Positions 9,466-18,220 are shown, counted from the first letter of the stretch. The stretch: DNA of 64,000 bases from Ignavibacteriales bacterium (GCA_026390795.1 JAPLFG010000003.1:1550001-1614000); one strand, 5' to 3'. The notes: generated by a model not told the origin, from the sequence alone. Made by a program: numbers and translations.

Positions 9466-11493
9466 ATGAAGAAAAATTTATTTTATATATATTTTCTATT
9501 GGTCACAATATCGGTCTATCCGCAAGGATCGGTTCTTCTTGTAGGAGGAGGAACGGAAAATTATGGAGACTGGTCAGATCAGCCTTATAAATGGTTTGTA
9601 GAGCACGCTCCAAACCAAAAAATATTAGTTCTATCTTACGCCGATACTACAACATGGTTTTCAGGATATTTCCCTTCTCTCAGTCAATGTAAAGTCTCAA
9701 ATAAATTTATCAGTTCAACAGCACAGGCAAACGACTCCTCAATTTATAGATTGATTCTTCAGCATGATGGAATATTTCTCCGCGGAGGGGATCAGGCGCA
9801 GTATGTCTCTAAATGGAAGAACACTTTAACACAAAAAGCCATTAAGGAAGTATTTCAGCGCGGGGGAGTAATTGGAGGAACAAGCGCCGGAGAGATGGTT
9901 CTTAGTAATGTCTCTTACACATCAGGCAGTACAGATAATGGTGCCATTCTTAGAAACCCAAATGCAACGATAAATCTGGAAGAAGATTTTTTACCTTTTG
10001 TACAAAACGCTATTGCGGAGAGTCATACGAATGAAAGAGGAAGGCTTGGAAGGCTGCCCGTCTTTCTTGCCCGCTACAAAGATTCAAAAGGAAAAGAGAT
10101 CACAGGAATTGCTGTTGATGCGAATACTGCTGTAGCTATTGATCAGAACGGAATTGGCCAGGTGATGGGCGGCAGTGCTGTAGCATTATTAAGATGGAAT
10201 CCAGATACAAAATTCACGATCGAACCCGGACGATCTTTTTCAATTCAGAATATGAACTTTGATCAACTATTACCCGGCTGGAAATTCAACTTTAAGACTG
10301 GTGAGATCGAAAAATTATCTACGGCAGCGGCTTTTAACCCTAAACAAATTTCTTCTCCTAAAGGAACAATAATATTAGATGGAAGCGGCAGCATATCGGA
10401 TTGGTCAGCTGCAACAGGAAGTCTGAAAAAATTTAAGTCTGTCTTGAAAAATTCTACTGATATAGTGGGAATATTTTCATCGCCATTGTCAGTAGCAACC
10501 GCAGGTGCAATTAGCTCGGCATTGAATTCTTTTGGTTCAAATACAAAAATTCTTTTGGTAAATGAATCGCGGAAAAATGATTCACAGTTTACTTCCGATG
10601 CAAATCTTTGCGGGGCCTTTATTTTTGCCGGGAACTCGCTTGATAGTTTAGCTGGTTTCTTCAATTCTTCAACATCAATAGGACAAATGTTGAATGCAAA
10701 GATACAAGATGAAAAACCGCTTCTATTTCTTTCGGAAGATGTAATGCTTGCTGGTGAAAAAGTAATCGGCGGAATCTATGGCAGTCAATACAGTGCATAC
10801 TATGGAACAATTACACAGTTGATCGGTCTTGATCTTATCAAAGGGATTCAATTTGTCCCGCGCTTTTATCAAAACCTGAATAACTCTATAGGATATGATT
10901 ATTCGGAGAATAGAATTGATGGTTTATTCTGGTCAATGGCAAAATCTAAGCTTCCATACGGGATGATTATTGATGCTGGTACTTATATGATCTTTTCAGA
11001 TGGAAAATTTTATGTCGAAGGAGTTTCTCCGACTTCAACTTCAGTAATTATGATTGATGCACGCAAAGTCCAATGGATTGATTACCCGGTTTTTCATAGA
11101 CCGGGAAGACCGAATGCAGTAAATAATGCGGCATTGATTGGTGCTTCGCTAAACATAATACGACCGGGAGATTCAAACCCTCTTACTAGTCTAAGACAAG
11201 AAAGAAATCTTGCACCAAATTCATTTTGTCTCGAGCAGAATTATCCAAATCCGTTTAATCCCACAACTACATTGCGCTATTCTATTTCTGAACCCGGAAT
11301 AGTTACGCTGAAAATATATGACATCCTTGGACGCGAAGTTGCATCGTTACTTAACGATCACATTGATGCCGGAATTTATGAAACACATTGGGATGCTTCC
11401 AGAAATGCAAGCGGGATATATTTTGCCCAACTTAATTATTCATCGAAGGGTACAATTAGTAGTAAAACAAATAAACTCGTTTTAAATAAATAG
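9466..11493 (+). CDS. T9SS-secreted cyanophycinase-like S51 peptidase
   Basis: A 675-residue protein with a signal peptide (to about residue 20), an S51 domain in the N-terminal 270 residues, a middle region of about 300 residues, and a T9SS type A sorting domain at the C-terminus (LEQNYPNPFNPTTTLRYSI ... KIYDILGREVASLL ... ASGIYFAQL). S51 motifs are complete: GGG at 27-29, LRGGDQ at 105-110, GGTSAGE with Ser140 as nucleophile, and ESHTNERGRLGRL bearing the His. Its His-region (ESH rather than DQH) and long insert set it apart from the compact enzyme at 600-1469. The sorting domain implies release or attachment outside the cell, where it could attack cyanophycin from dead cyanobacteria. The middle region resembles a second degenerate Rossmann-like unit, and its role is unknown. 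Confidence 0.85.
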   Translation: MKKNLFYIYFLLVTISVYPQGSVLLVGGGTENYGDWSDQPYKWFVEHAPNQKILVLSYADTTTWFSGYFPSLSQCKVSNKFISSTAQANDSSIYRLILQHDGIFLRGGDQAQYVSKWKNTLTQKAIKEVFQRGGVIGGTSAGEMVLSNVSYTSGSTDNGAILRNPNATINLEEDFLPFVQNAIAESHTNERGRLGRLPVFLARYKDSKGKEITGIAVDANTAVAIDQNGIGQVMGGSAVALLRWNPDTKFTIEPGRSFSIQNMNFDQLLPGWKFNFKTGEIEKLSTAAAFNPKQISSPKGTIILDGSGSISDWSAATGSLKKFKSVLKNSTDIVGIFSSPLSVATAGAISSALNSFGSNTKILLVNESRKNDSQFTSDANLCGAFIFAGNSLDSLAGFFNSSTSIGQMLNAKIQDEKPLLFLSEDVMLAGEKVIGGIYGSQYSAYYGTITQLIGLDLIKGIQFVPRFYQNLNNSIGYDYSENRIDGLFWSMAKSKLPYGMIIDAGTYMIFSDGKFYVEGVSPTSTSVIMIDARKVQWIDYPVFHRPGRPNAVNNAALIGASLNIIRPGDSNPLTSLRQERNLAPNSFCLEQNYPNPFNPTTTLRYSISEPGIVTLKIYDILGREVASLLNDHIDAGIYETHWDASRNASGIYFAQLNYSSKGTISSKTNKLVLNK

Positions 11494-11546
11494 ATCATTA
11501 GCGTATTGGTACCATTAACTATCATTTATAAACAACGGAGGACACA

Positions 11547-13439
11547 ATGAAATCTCGTTTACTAATTGGGATTCTTCTTTTACTCAGCGTACTTTTTATA
11601 GCGCCTATATCTGTTAACGCTCAGACGTTAACTGGGAACAAAATTGTTGGAACAGGGGGAGATTATACATCTCTTGCCGCTGCAATTACAGATATCAACA
11701 CAAAAGGTGTTGCGGGAACATTAACATTATTAATCAACGGAGATTTAACCGAAACAGGCGTTCATGAAATTACATCTACAACATTAACAGGTACCAACAA
11801 TCTTATTATTAAACCAAATACAGGCAAAACTCCAACAGTTACATTTACAGCCTTAACAACATCCGGTACTGGCGGAAATGCCGGACTTGCTGTTTCCGGT
11901 GCTACCACAAATGTCGGTAATATTACTGTGGATGGTTCCAATACGACTAATGGTACAACAAGAGACATGACTTTCGCCCTTAATGATGCTGCAGCGGGAC
12001 GTTATGGATTCAGACTAAATGGAGAAACTGATAATATTACAATCAAGAATTTGAAAATAATTGCGGCTGCAATTCTGCCGACTACCGCCAGCGGCTCAAG
12101 AACTTACGGTGTTTATGCGGTGGCTTCGTCTACTGCTGCAGCAGATAATCTAACAGTCACAAATTGTCAGATCGGCAGTAATACAGCACCATTCTACTAT
12201 GGCCTCTATAAACCTGATGGAGGAACTTTTCCTTTCGGTTCAACATTAACAGTTTCGAAAAATGAAGTTTTTGCGCAGCATAAAGGATTAAGCATTTGGG
12301 GAACAGATGGTACAAGCAACATAAATGATAATACAATCTCGATGATGGGTCATCCAACAGGAGCCTATGTTCAAAACTCCGTTAATGGTATTTACGTTGA
12401 AACATGGAAGGGCACATTAAACGTATTCAATAACAAGTTAATCGCTTTGAATTGCAAAGCTGTTACTCAAACTGCAACCAAAGCTTTATACGGCATACTT
12501 GTATATTTTGCCTCGGGGTATTCAATTACCGGACAAACTGCGAATGTTTACAATAATTTTATAAGCAATTTCTCTTATGCAGGTGATGCGACAACAACCG
12601 CGTCTGAAGTAATTGGAATTGCAGTTGATGCTCTTGATAATAATGTTAATGTTTATTTTAATACAGTTTACATGAGCAACGTTACCACAAATCCTGTTTA
12701 TGGAATTCGCGTTTATGATGATGCTGGTCTTTCTGCAAATGTTAAAAATAACATCATTGTTAATACAGTCAATCAGGATAATGCTTATGCTATTTATGTT
12801 GACCCGATTGTAAATAATGCACTTAAAACATCCGACTATAACGATCTTATTGTTACTGGTGCTAGCGCAAATGTAGGCTACTACAATAGTGCTAAATACA
12901 AGGCTATGACGGATTGGAAAACTGCTTCAGGTAAAGATGCTAACAGTATAAGCATCAATCCCGCAAATCCTTTTGGCGCTGCCGGACAATTGACAAGTCT
13001 AACAGATCTTCATTGGGTTTCTAAGCCGGCTGCTTCTTTTGGCGGAACTCCAATAACAGGATTTACAACCGATATTGACGGAACAACAAGAAGCACAACA
13101 AAACCATATATGGGCGCTGATGAAGGCGCAGCATTAACAAGTGTAAAACTTGACGGCAATATAATCCCAACTGAATTCGCTCTTGAACAGAATTATCCAA
13201 ATCCGTTCAACCCGAGTACTGTTATTAATTATAAACTTTCTAGTAATGCACATGTAACATTAAAAGTATATGACATTCTTGGTAAAGAAGTCGCAACTTT
13301 GGTAAATGAATTCCAACAGGCAGGTGCTTATAAAGCATCATTCTCTACATTAAATTCTTCGTTGGCAAGCGGAATTTATCTTTACCGATTACAGGCCGGA
13401 TCATTTGTTGATGTAAAGAAAATGATTCTTGCTAAATAG
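11547..13439 (+). CDS. T9SS-secreted beta-helix-like repeat protein
   Basis: A 630-residue secreted protein (signal peptide to about residue 26, ISVNAQ) with GGAGG 5 bp before the ATG. The body, about 30-540, is rich in Asn, Thr, Val and Gly with repeated short strands (NLTVTNCQIGSNTAPFYYGL, NVNVYFNTVYMSNV), a pattern of right-handed parallel beta-helices of the pectate-lyase-like kind. The C-terminal 85 residues are a T9SS type A sorting domain (LEQNYPNPFNPSTVINYKL ... KVYDILGKEVATLVN ... KKMILAK). It lies 53 bp after the T9SS cyanophycinase and ends at a strong terminator. No catalytic residues could be identified, so it may be a binding or surface protein as easily as an enzyme. Confidence 0.75.
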   Translation: MKSRLLIGILLLLSVLFIAPISVNAQTLTGNKIVGTGGDYTSLAAAITDINTKGVAGTLTLLINGDLTETGVHEITSTTLTGTNNLIIKPNTGKTPTVTFTALTTSGTGGNAGLAVSGATTNVGNITVDGSNTTNGTTRDMTFALNDAAAGRYGFRLNGETDNITIKNLKIIAAAILPTTASGSRTYGVYAVASSTAAADNLTVTNCQIGSNTAPFYYGLYKPDGGTFPFGSTLTVSKNEVFAQHKGLSIWGTDGTSNINDNTISMMGHPTGAYVQNSVNGIYVETWKGTLNVFNNKLIALNCKAVTQTATKALYGILVYFASGYSITGQTANVYNNFISNFSYAGDATTTASEVIGIAVDALDNNVNVYFNTVYMSNVTTNPVYGIRVYDDAGLSANVKNNIIVNTVNQDNAYAIYVDPIVNNALKTSDYNDLIVTGASANVGYYNSAKYKAMTDWKTASGKDANSISINPANPFGAAGQLTSLTDLHWVSKPAASFGGTPITGFTTDIDGTTRSTTKPYMGADEGAALTSVKLDGNIIPTEFALEQNYPNPFNPSTVINYKLSSNAHVTLKVYDILGKEVATLVNEFQQAGAYKASFSTLNSSLASGIYLYRLQAGSFVDVKKMILAK

Positions 13440-13448
13440 TTTTATGAT

Positions 13449-13489
13449 AACCAGCGAGGAATAATAATCCAATTATATTCTCGCTGGTT
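13449..13489 (+). other. Inverted repeat (hairpin) after the beta-helix gene
   Basis: AACCAGCGAG at 13449-13458 pairs perfectly with CTCGCTGGTT at 13480-13489 around a 21-base loop. It lies 10 bp after a stop codon and 14 bp before a second, stronger hairpin. There is no long T-run, so it may be a transcript-stabilising 3' hairpin or the first part of a tandem terminator. Confidence 0.55.
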
Positions 13490-13502
13490 TATGATTTCAC
13501 AA

Positions 13503-13543
13503 GAGATGGGCGATGAAACTCGCCCATCTCATAATATTTTTTT
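13503..13543 (+). terminator. Rho-independent terminator
   Basis: GAGATGGGCGA (13503-13513) pairs perfectly with TCGCCCATCTC (13520-13530) around the loop TGAAAC, and a T-rich tail ending in seven T follows at 13537-13543. It separates the upstream secreted-protein genes from the carboxypeptidase and rules out the ATG at 13513, inside the stem, as a start. Confidence 0.85.
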
Positions 13544-13569
13544 ACTTACCTGATAATGGTTCTATCCAA

Positions 13570-15060
13570 ATGAAAAAATTAATTTTATTTTTTTTGCTCG
13601 GTTCTATAGCTATCAATGCTCAGATCAAGACTCCCTTGGAAAAGTCAAACTATTCCAAACTTACATCAAATTCCGAGTTGATAAACTTTGTAAAGCAATT
13701 ACCGGGTCTTTCAAAATTTATCACATTTGATACACTTGCAATATCACCGGAAGGGAAATTAATTCCCTTACTTAAAATATCTAAAAATAGTTTTGGTAAA
13801 TCAAAAGGAAAGATAAAAGTCCTGATATTTGCTCAGCAGCACGGAAACGAGCATTCGGGTAAAGAAGCCGCATTGATTCTTTTAAAACAGATTACATTGG
13901 GAAAGCTAGATTTCATATTTGACAAAATAGATCTACTGCTAGTCCCTCAGATGAATCCTGATGGTAATGATAAGGATCAAAGAAAAAACGGCCACGAGGC
14001 AGACCTAAATAGAAATCATCTGATTCTAACAGAGCCCGAGGTGATTGGCTTGCATAAAGTTTTCAATCAATATTTGCCTGAAGCAACTTTGGATCTTCAT
14101 GAGTATGGGCCATTCAGTAAAGACTGGATGAATTTTGGTTACAGGAAAGATTATGATGAACAAATAGGAAAGCTTACAAACCCTAACATTTATAAACCTC
14201 TCTTAGAATATCAGAACAAAAAATATCTGCCTTATATTAAAAAGTTTCTTGATAAGTCCGGATTCAGTTCTAATGAGTATGCTGTTGGTGGTCCTCCCGA
14301 TAAATCACGATTGAGATATAGCACTGTGGATATTAATGATGGAAGGCAAAGTTTTGGAATACTAAATACTTTTTCATTTATAATTGAAGGAAAAAATGGA
14401 AGAGAATCATTAGATAATATAAAAAAAAGGGCAGAAGGGCAGTACACGGCTATTCTGGGATTTCTAAAATTCATTCATGATAATAATTCGTCACTAAAAA
14501 AAATAGTTACGGAAGGCAGGAATATTCTTAAAAAAAAGATACAGGAAGATGTTTCTATTCAAATGGAACATATCGGTGATGGCAGACAAAAAATGAACAT
14601 GCTTTCCGTTAAAACAGGCAAGGATACGACAATTGATGTTGTAAATTATCATACAAAGGTTGAATCAATCCTAAAAGTCAATAAACCGCTAGGTTATTTA
14701 ATTCCTAAAACTGAAAGCGAACTGATCTCTTTACTTCAAAGAAACAATGTTAAAATTGCAACTTACAACCGAAAAAATTCGGATCAGATTCAGGAATACT
14801 ATATCATAAAAAAACTAAAAACAAAGCTTGAAGAATTGTATATCAATACACCGGTTGTTGAACTGAAGGATGCTGCTGAGATAGAATCTGATAAATATTT
14901 TTTCGTTCCTCTAACTCAGATTTATTCAAATATGTTAGTGCTTCTTTTTGAACCTCAATCTATGATGAATCTATTGCAATATGAAAAATTTTCATATCTG
15001 CTTAAGGAGAACGATTACTATCCAATATTGCGGGTGATTGAAAAGAAAAAGAACAATTGA
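13570..15060 (+). CDS. M14-family zinc carboxypeptidase, exported
   Basis: A 496-residue protein from the ATG at 13570, where a signal peptide begins (MKKLILFFLLGSIAINAQ). A longer frame from 13513 would begin inside a terminator stem and is rejected. M14 signatures are clear: HGNE (His91 and Glu94, zinc ligands), NPDGNDKDQRKN and DLNRNH (substrate-binding Arg/Asn), LDLHEYG (His177, third zinc ligand) and IIEGKNG carrying the likely general-base Glu. The domain covers about residues 30-310; the remaining 180 residues are unassigned. Family members remove C-terminal residues from peptides or hydrolyse amidated side chains. In this locus it could trim arginine-rich peptides in the periplasm, which is inference. 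Confidence 0.85.
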   Translation: MKKLILFFLLGSIAINAQIKTPLEKSNYSKLTSNSELINFVKQLPGLSKFITFDTLAISPEGKLIPLLKISKNSFGKSKGKIKVLIFAQQHGNEHSGKEAALILLKQITLGKLDFIFDKIDLLLVPQMNPDGNDKDQRKNGHEADLNRNHLILTEPEVIGLHKVFNQYLPEATLDLHEYGPFSKDWMNFGYRKDYDEQIGKLTNPNIYKPLLEYQNKKYLPYIKKFLDKSGFSSNEYAVGGPPDKSRLRYSTVDINDGRQSFGILNTFSFIIEGKNGRESLDNIKKRAEGQYTAILGFLKFIHDNNSSLKKIVTEGRNILKKKIQEDVSIQMEHIGDGRQKMNMLSVKTGKDTTIDVVNYHTKVESILKVNKPLGYLIPKTESELISLLQRNNVKIATYNRKNSDQIQEYYIIKKLKTKLEELYINTPVVELKDAAEIESDKYFFVPLTQIYSNMLVLLFEPQSMMNLLQYEKFSYLLKENDYYPILRVIEKKKNN

Positions 15061-15119
15061 AGTGGCTACAAATATATTATCCGTAAATAATTATAATTTT
15101 AAAACAGTTTGAGGAATTG

Positions 15120-16334
15120 ATGTTAACAAAAGATTATATCGAGCTAGAAGAAAAATATGGAGCGCATAATTATCATCCTCTTCCGGTAGTACTTACAAGA
15201 GGAGAGGGCGCATATGTATGGGATGTTGAGGGGAAAAGATATTTCGATTTCCTTTCTGCATATTCGGCTGTAAATCAAGGGCACTGTCACCCCAAAATTG
15301 TTAAGGCAATGACAGAACAAGCAAAGATATTAACACTAACCTCGAGAGCGTTCTATAATAATACTCTCGGGGAGTATGAAAAATATATAACCGAGTATTT
15401 TGGCTATGATAAAGTCCTTCCAATGAATTCCGGTGCTGAAGCTGATGAAACAGCTCTCAAACTCGCAAGAAGATGGGCTTATGATAAAAAAGGTGTTCCA
15501 GAAAATGAAGCTAAGATTATTGTCTGTGAGGGAAATTTTCATGGAAGAACAATTACCGTAATCTCAATGTCGAATGACCCCGATTCATACAAGGGATTTG
15601 GTCCATATACGCCGGGATTTATTAAAATTCCGTATAATGATCTGAATACACTTTCGAGAGCGCTGGAAGATCCTAATGTTGCGGGATTCTTAGTGGAACC
15701 AATACAGGGCGAAGCCGGTGTATTTGTCCCAGACGAAGGCTACCTTTCAAAAGCATATGAACTGTGTAAATCGAAAAATGTATTATTCATCGCTGATGAA
15801 GTTCAGACAGGATTAGCTCGGACCGGTAAGATGCTTGCCTGCGATCATGAAAATGTCAAACCCGATATTTTAATTTTAGGCAAGGCTCTTTCAGGAGGAA
15901 CAATGCCGATATCCGCAGTACTTGCGAATGATGAAATAATGCTGGTAATAAAACCTGGTGAGCATGGTTCAACATTTGGCGGAAATCCTCTTGCATCCAA
16001 AGTTGCAATTGCCGCTCTTCAAGTTTTAAAAGATGAAAAATTGGCAGAGAATGCGGAGAGGCTTGGAAAAATATTTCGTGATGAACTTCGAAACACCAAG
16101 TCAGAGATGATTGAATTAATTCGCGGTAAAGGATTGTTAAACGCGATGGTGATCAAGCCAACTATTGATAAAGAAGCGTGGGATGTGTGCTTGAAGATGC
16201 GTGATAATGGCTTACTAGCAAAACCAACTCACGGTAACATTATTCGCTTTGCACCTCCTTTGATTATTAATGAAGAACAAATATTAAGTGCTGTGGAGAT
16301 AATCAGAAAATCAATTATGGAGTTGGGCAGTTAA
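15120..16334 (+). CDS. rocD: Ornithine aminotransferase
   Basis: A 404-residue class-III PLP aminotransferase. I take the ATG at 15120 over the TTG at 15117; GAGGA lies just upstream. The N-terminus ([33 protein letters not shown]) and [17 protein letters not shown] are characteristic of ornithine-oxo-acid transaminase, and the PLP lysine sits in [10 protein letters not shown]. The enzyme converts ornithine and 2-oxoglutarate to glutamate-5-semialdehyde and glutamate in the cytosol. It follows the M14 peptidase by 59 bp. As the last gene of the block it provides the exit route for arginine carbon and nitrogen, although no arginase or arginine deiminase lies in the window. Confidence 0.93.
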   Translation: MLTKDYIELEEKYGAHNYHPLPVVLTRGEGAYVWDVEGKRYFDFLSAYSAVNQGHCHPKIVKAMTEQAKILTLTSRAFYNNTLGEYEKYITEYFGYDKVLPMNSGAEADETALKLARRWAYDKKGVPENEAKIIVCEGNFHGRTITVISMSNDPDSYKGFGPYTPGFIKIPYNDLNTLSRALEDPNVAGFLVEPIQGEAGVFVPDEGYLSKAYELCKSKNVLFIADEVQTGLARTGKMLACDHENVKPDILILGKALSGGTMPISAVLANDEIMLVIKPGEHGSTFGGNPLASKVAIAALQVLKDEKLAENAERLGKIFRDELRNTKSEMIELIRGKGLLNAMVIKPTIDKEAWDVCLKMRDNGLLAKPTHGNIIRFAPPLIINEEQILSAVEIIRKSIMELGS

Positions 16335-16481
16335 CTCAGAAATGGTTAAGAAATAAATTCATGTGGGAATTAAATTGTCCTGGTATACTTCTCCATAATC
16401 GTTGAAGATGAGGAGTCGTTCAGGTTTGAATTCCACATTCTACGATGGGATCTCTAATAATTAAAAGTATTGTGTGGATTA

Positions 16482-16563
16482 GAAATCAAAAGCTCTTGAA
16501 GCCTATATATTTTTTTGAGGTCTTCAATAAATTGGTTCGAGAATAGTCCCGCAGGTGCACACT
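16482..16563 (+). repeat. Dispersed degenerate repeat, copy 1
   Basis: The core TCTTCAATAAATTGGTTCGA followed by GAATAGTCCC and GGTGCACAC recurs with substitutions at 18136-18219 and, without the last part, at 19149-19210. On the minus strand the copies read as related peptides around FSNxFIEDLKK, in different frames between copies, so they could be decayed gene ends. A T-tailed hairpin follows 7 bases later. Confidence 0.7.
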
Positions 16564-16570
16564 AGGGTAC

Positions 16571-16597
16571 AAGTCGCGTTTCGGAGCGACTTTTTTT
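16571..16597 (+). terminator. Hairpin with T-run (terminator-like)
   Basis: AAGTCGC (16571-16577) pairs with GCGACTT (16586-16592) around an 8-base loop and the T-run extends to 16597. It follows repeat copy 1, and a different hairpin occupies the same place after copy 2. Confidence 0.6.
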
Positions 16598-16651
16598 ATG
16601 TGCCCTCCGTTCGAAAACAGAACGCTTTTAAATACAATATGAAATCTCAGT

Positions 16652-16750
16652 CATGATGATTTGGCAACTACTCAGATTTACAGTCATCTTCAACCTCAGA
16701 ACTTACAGGATGCTGTGAATATGTTATACTTTTCCGAACTCAAGAGATAG
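16652..16750 (+). pseudogene. Tyrosine recombinase, C-terminal fragment
   Basis: The plus-strand frame reads HDDLATTQIYSHLQPQNLQD and continues AVNMLYFSELKR before TAG at 16748-16750. This matches the end of XerC/XerD-type integrases, where the segment H-x-D/S-L-x-T-T-x-x-Y-S-H-L carries the nucleophilic Tyr (here in QIYSHL). An in-frame TGA at 16640 and no further homology upstream show that the rest of the gene is gone. It marks a past integration event next to the Fic gene. Confidence 0.75.
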
Positions 16751-16921
16751 TCATTTGACATAACTCTTGTAACCACCACCACTTGGGTATGATTAGAAGT
16801 TCGCAAGATTCGCAGAATCATCCGCCCTATCGGGGATTTCCGAACCCGGCACATAATGTTCTTTACTAACAGACTATAAATTAATATCTTAGCTTTAGAA
16901 AAGATTCGGAAAGTACGAAAA

Positions 16922-17950
16922 ATGGACAACTTACAGCTGGAAAAAGAATTTCAGTCACTTCGAAAAAAAGATCTCCTTCACATAGCGGTATCAAACAGCG
17001 AGTGGTATACTTTGTTTAAGGATGAAATCCGAAACTCAATTGCAATAGAAGGTATTTTTGCAAACCGGAATGAACTTCTCGATGTCCTCGATAAAAACAA
17101 AAGGACCAGTGATCAAAAAACCTCTGCGATACTCGGTTATTTTGAATCAGCAAGTTCAGTCTATGAATACGCTAACAATCTACATGACCAAAAAGAATTT
17201 TCTGTTCGGCTTTCTGATATTCGCCAGATCCACACATTGCTCATGCGTTATGAAAAACAAGTCGGTTCATTTACCGGCAAGCTTGGTGATTTCAGAAACG
17301 AGACGGTTGAAGTTACTCAGTCACACTTTTCTTCTCTGAACTATATGTATATCAAAGATACGATGGAGCTATTCGTAAAATGGCTTAACAAAAAATTAGT
17401 TGACAGAAAACCTGATCCAATAAAAATTGCTGCGTTGAGCCACATCCTTTTCGAAACAATTCATCCATTCAGAGACGGCAATGGTAGAACTGGAAGAATT
17501 TTTCTTTCATTCATTCTAATCGGTTGTGGCTTTACAAATATTGCAATCAAAGGAACTCAGAAAATTGATCGTGATAAATATTATGAAGCTATGGAACAGG
17601 GTGATGATGAATTTGAAAAGATGCTTCGATTGATTGAGAATGGAGAAAAATTAACCGCTAGAGATATTGACGAGTTTGCCTCCCGAACTAACTCATCCAT
17701 ACTTGAGAAAATAATATCCGAGCGGTTGAACCATAGCTTAACACGGTTGAAACAACAGCCCTCGATTCAGCATAATCTTGAAGCAATAATTCCTCTGCGT
17801 GATGCGGCTAAATTTTATAATTATTCTCAGGACTATCTGCGGAATCTTATCAACAAACAAAAAATTCCCGCTCACAAGAAGGGCAAACTCTGGTATATAA
17901 AGATTAAGGATATTGAAAAATATATATCATCATTCGAAAAACTCAAATAG
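16922..17950 (+). CDS. Fic-family protein with N-terminal inhibitory motif
   Basis: A 342-residue Fic/DOC protein. The catalytic loop HPFRDGNGRTGR (residues 181-192) is complete, with His181 for AMP transfer and the Asp/Asn/Arg residues that hold ATP-Mg. Upstream, Ser39-Ile-Ala-Ile-Glu43-Gly44 matches the class II inhibitory motif (S/T)xxxE(G/N), so the enzyme should be self-inhibited and possibly also able to reverse the modification. The last 50 residues (RDAAKFYNYSQDYLRNLINK, then KGKLWYI) look like an excisionase/MerR-type helix-turn-helix. Such proteins AMPylate target proteins in the cytosol; the target is unknown. It sits alone among recombinase debris and repeats, suggesting acquisition by transfer. 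Confidence 0.9.
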   Translation: MDNLQLEKEFQSLRKKDLLHIAVSNSEWYTLFKDEIRNSIAIEGIFANRNELLDVLDKNKRTSDQKTSAILGYFESASSVYEYANNLHDQKEFSVRLSDIRQIHTLLMRYEKQVGSFTGKLGDFRNETVEVTQSHFSSLNYMYIKDTMELFVKWLNKKLVDRKPDPIKIAALSHILFETIHPFRDGNGRTGRIFLSFILIGCGFTNIAIKGTQKIDRDKYYEAMEQGDDEFEKMLRLIENGEKLTARDIDEFASRTNSSILEKIISERLNHSLTRLKQQPSIQHNLEAIIPLRDAAKFYNYSQDYLRNLINKQKIPAHKKGKLWYIKIKDIEKYISSFEKLK

Positions 17951-18135
17951 AGAGGTGGATTAATTAATAAAAATGCAAAAGAATATTTTTAATAATCACA
18001 GATGTGTAGCACATTTAGTCAGACATTGAACTGAACTTCCTTTAGCCGCGGCATTACTAGCTTACCCATTAAAGAGATTCTGGATTTATCTCTTCTTCAA
18101 TGGACCCTTACTTTCTGTTGATGAGTTATTTGTTG

Positions 18136-18219
18136 GATATTAATATTTTCTGAAGTTCGATTATTTTTTTCAGATCCTCAATAAGCGGTTCGAGAATAGT
18201 CCCTCGGGGTGCACACTCT
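18136..18219 (+). repeat. Dispersed degenerate repeat, copy 2
   Basis: Shares with copy 1 the string GGTTCGAGAATAGTCCC and then GGTGCACAC, plus the weaker TTTTTT-GA-TCxTCAATAA flank. It is one base shorter than copy 1 in the region before GGTTCGAG. On the minus strand it reads TILEPLIEDLKKIIELQKIL and stops, a plausible decayed C-terminus. Confidence 0.7.
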
Positions 18220-18220
18220 T

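Larger units (their letters stand above)
16335..16921 (+). other. Intergenic region with mobile-element debris
   Basis: These 587 bases hold no intact gene. They contain, in order, the first copy of a dispersed repeat (16482-16563), a hairpin with a T-run (16571-16597), a short stretch after it that resembles the start of a GIY-YIG nuclease reading frame (weak), and the C-terminal remnant of a tyrosine recombinase (16652-16750). The remainder to the Fic gene shows nothing I can name. Confidence 0.6.

Noticed and set aside
10263-10664. 133-residue minus-strand open frame
   Set aside because: It lies wholly opposite the secreted cyanophycinase, with no signals of its own.
13513-13569. Upstream extension of the M14 carboxypeptidase
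   Set aside because: The start codon lies in a perfect terminator stem, has no ribosome binding site, and a signal peptide begins only at 13570.
16598-16640. Start of a GIY-YIG nuclease gene after repeat copy 1
   Set aside because: ATGTGCCCTCCGTTCGAAAA resembles the usual opening of such genes but is too short and frame-broken to support.
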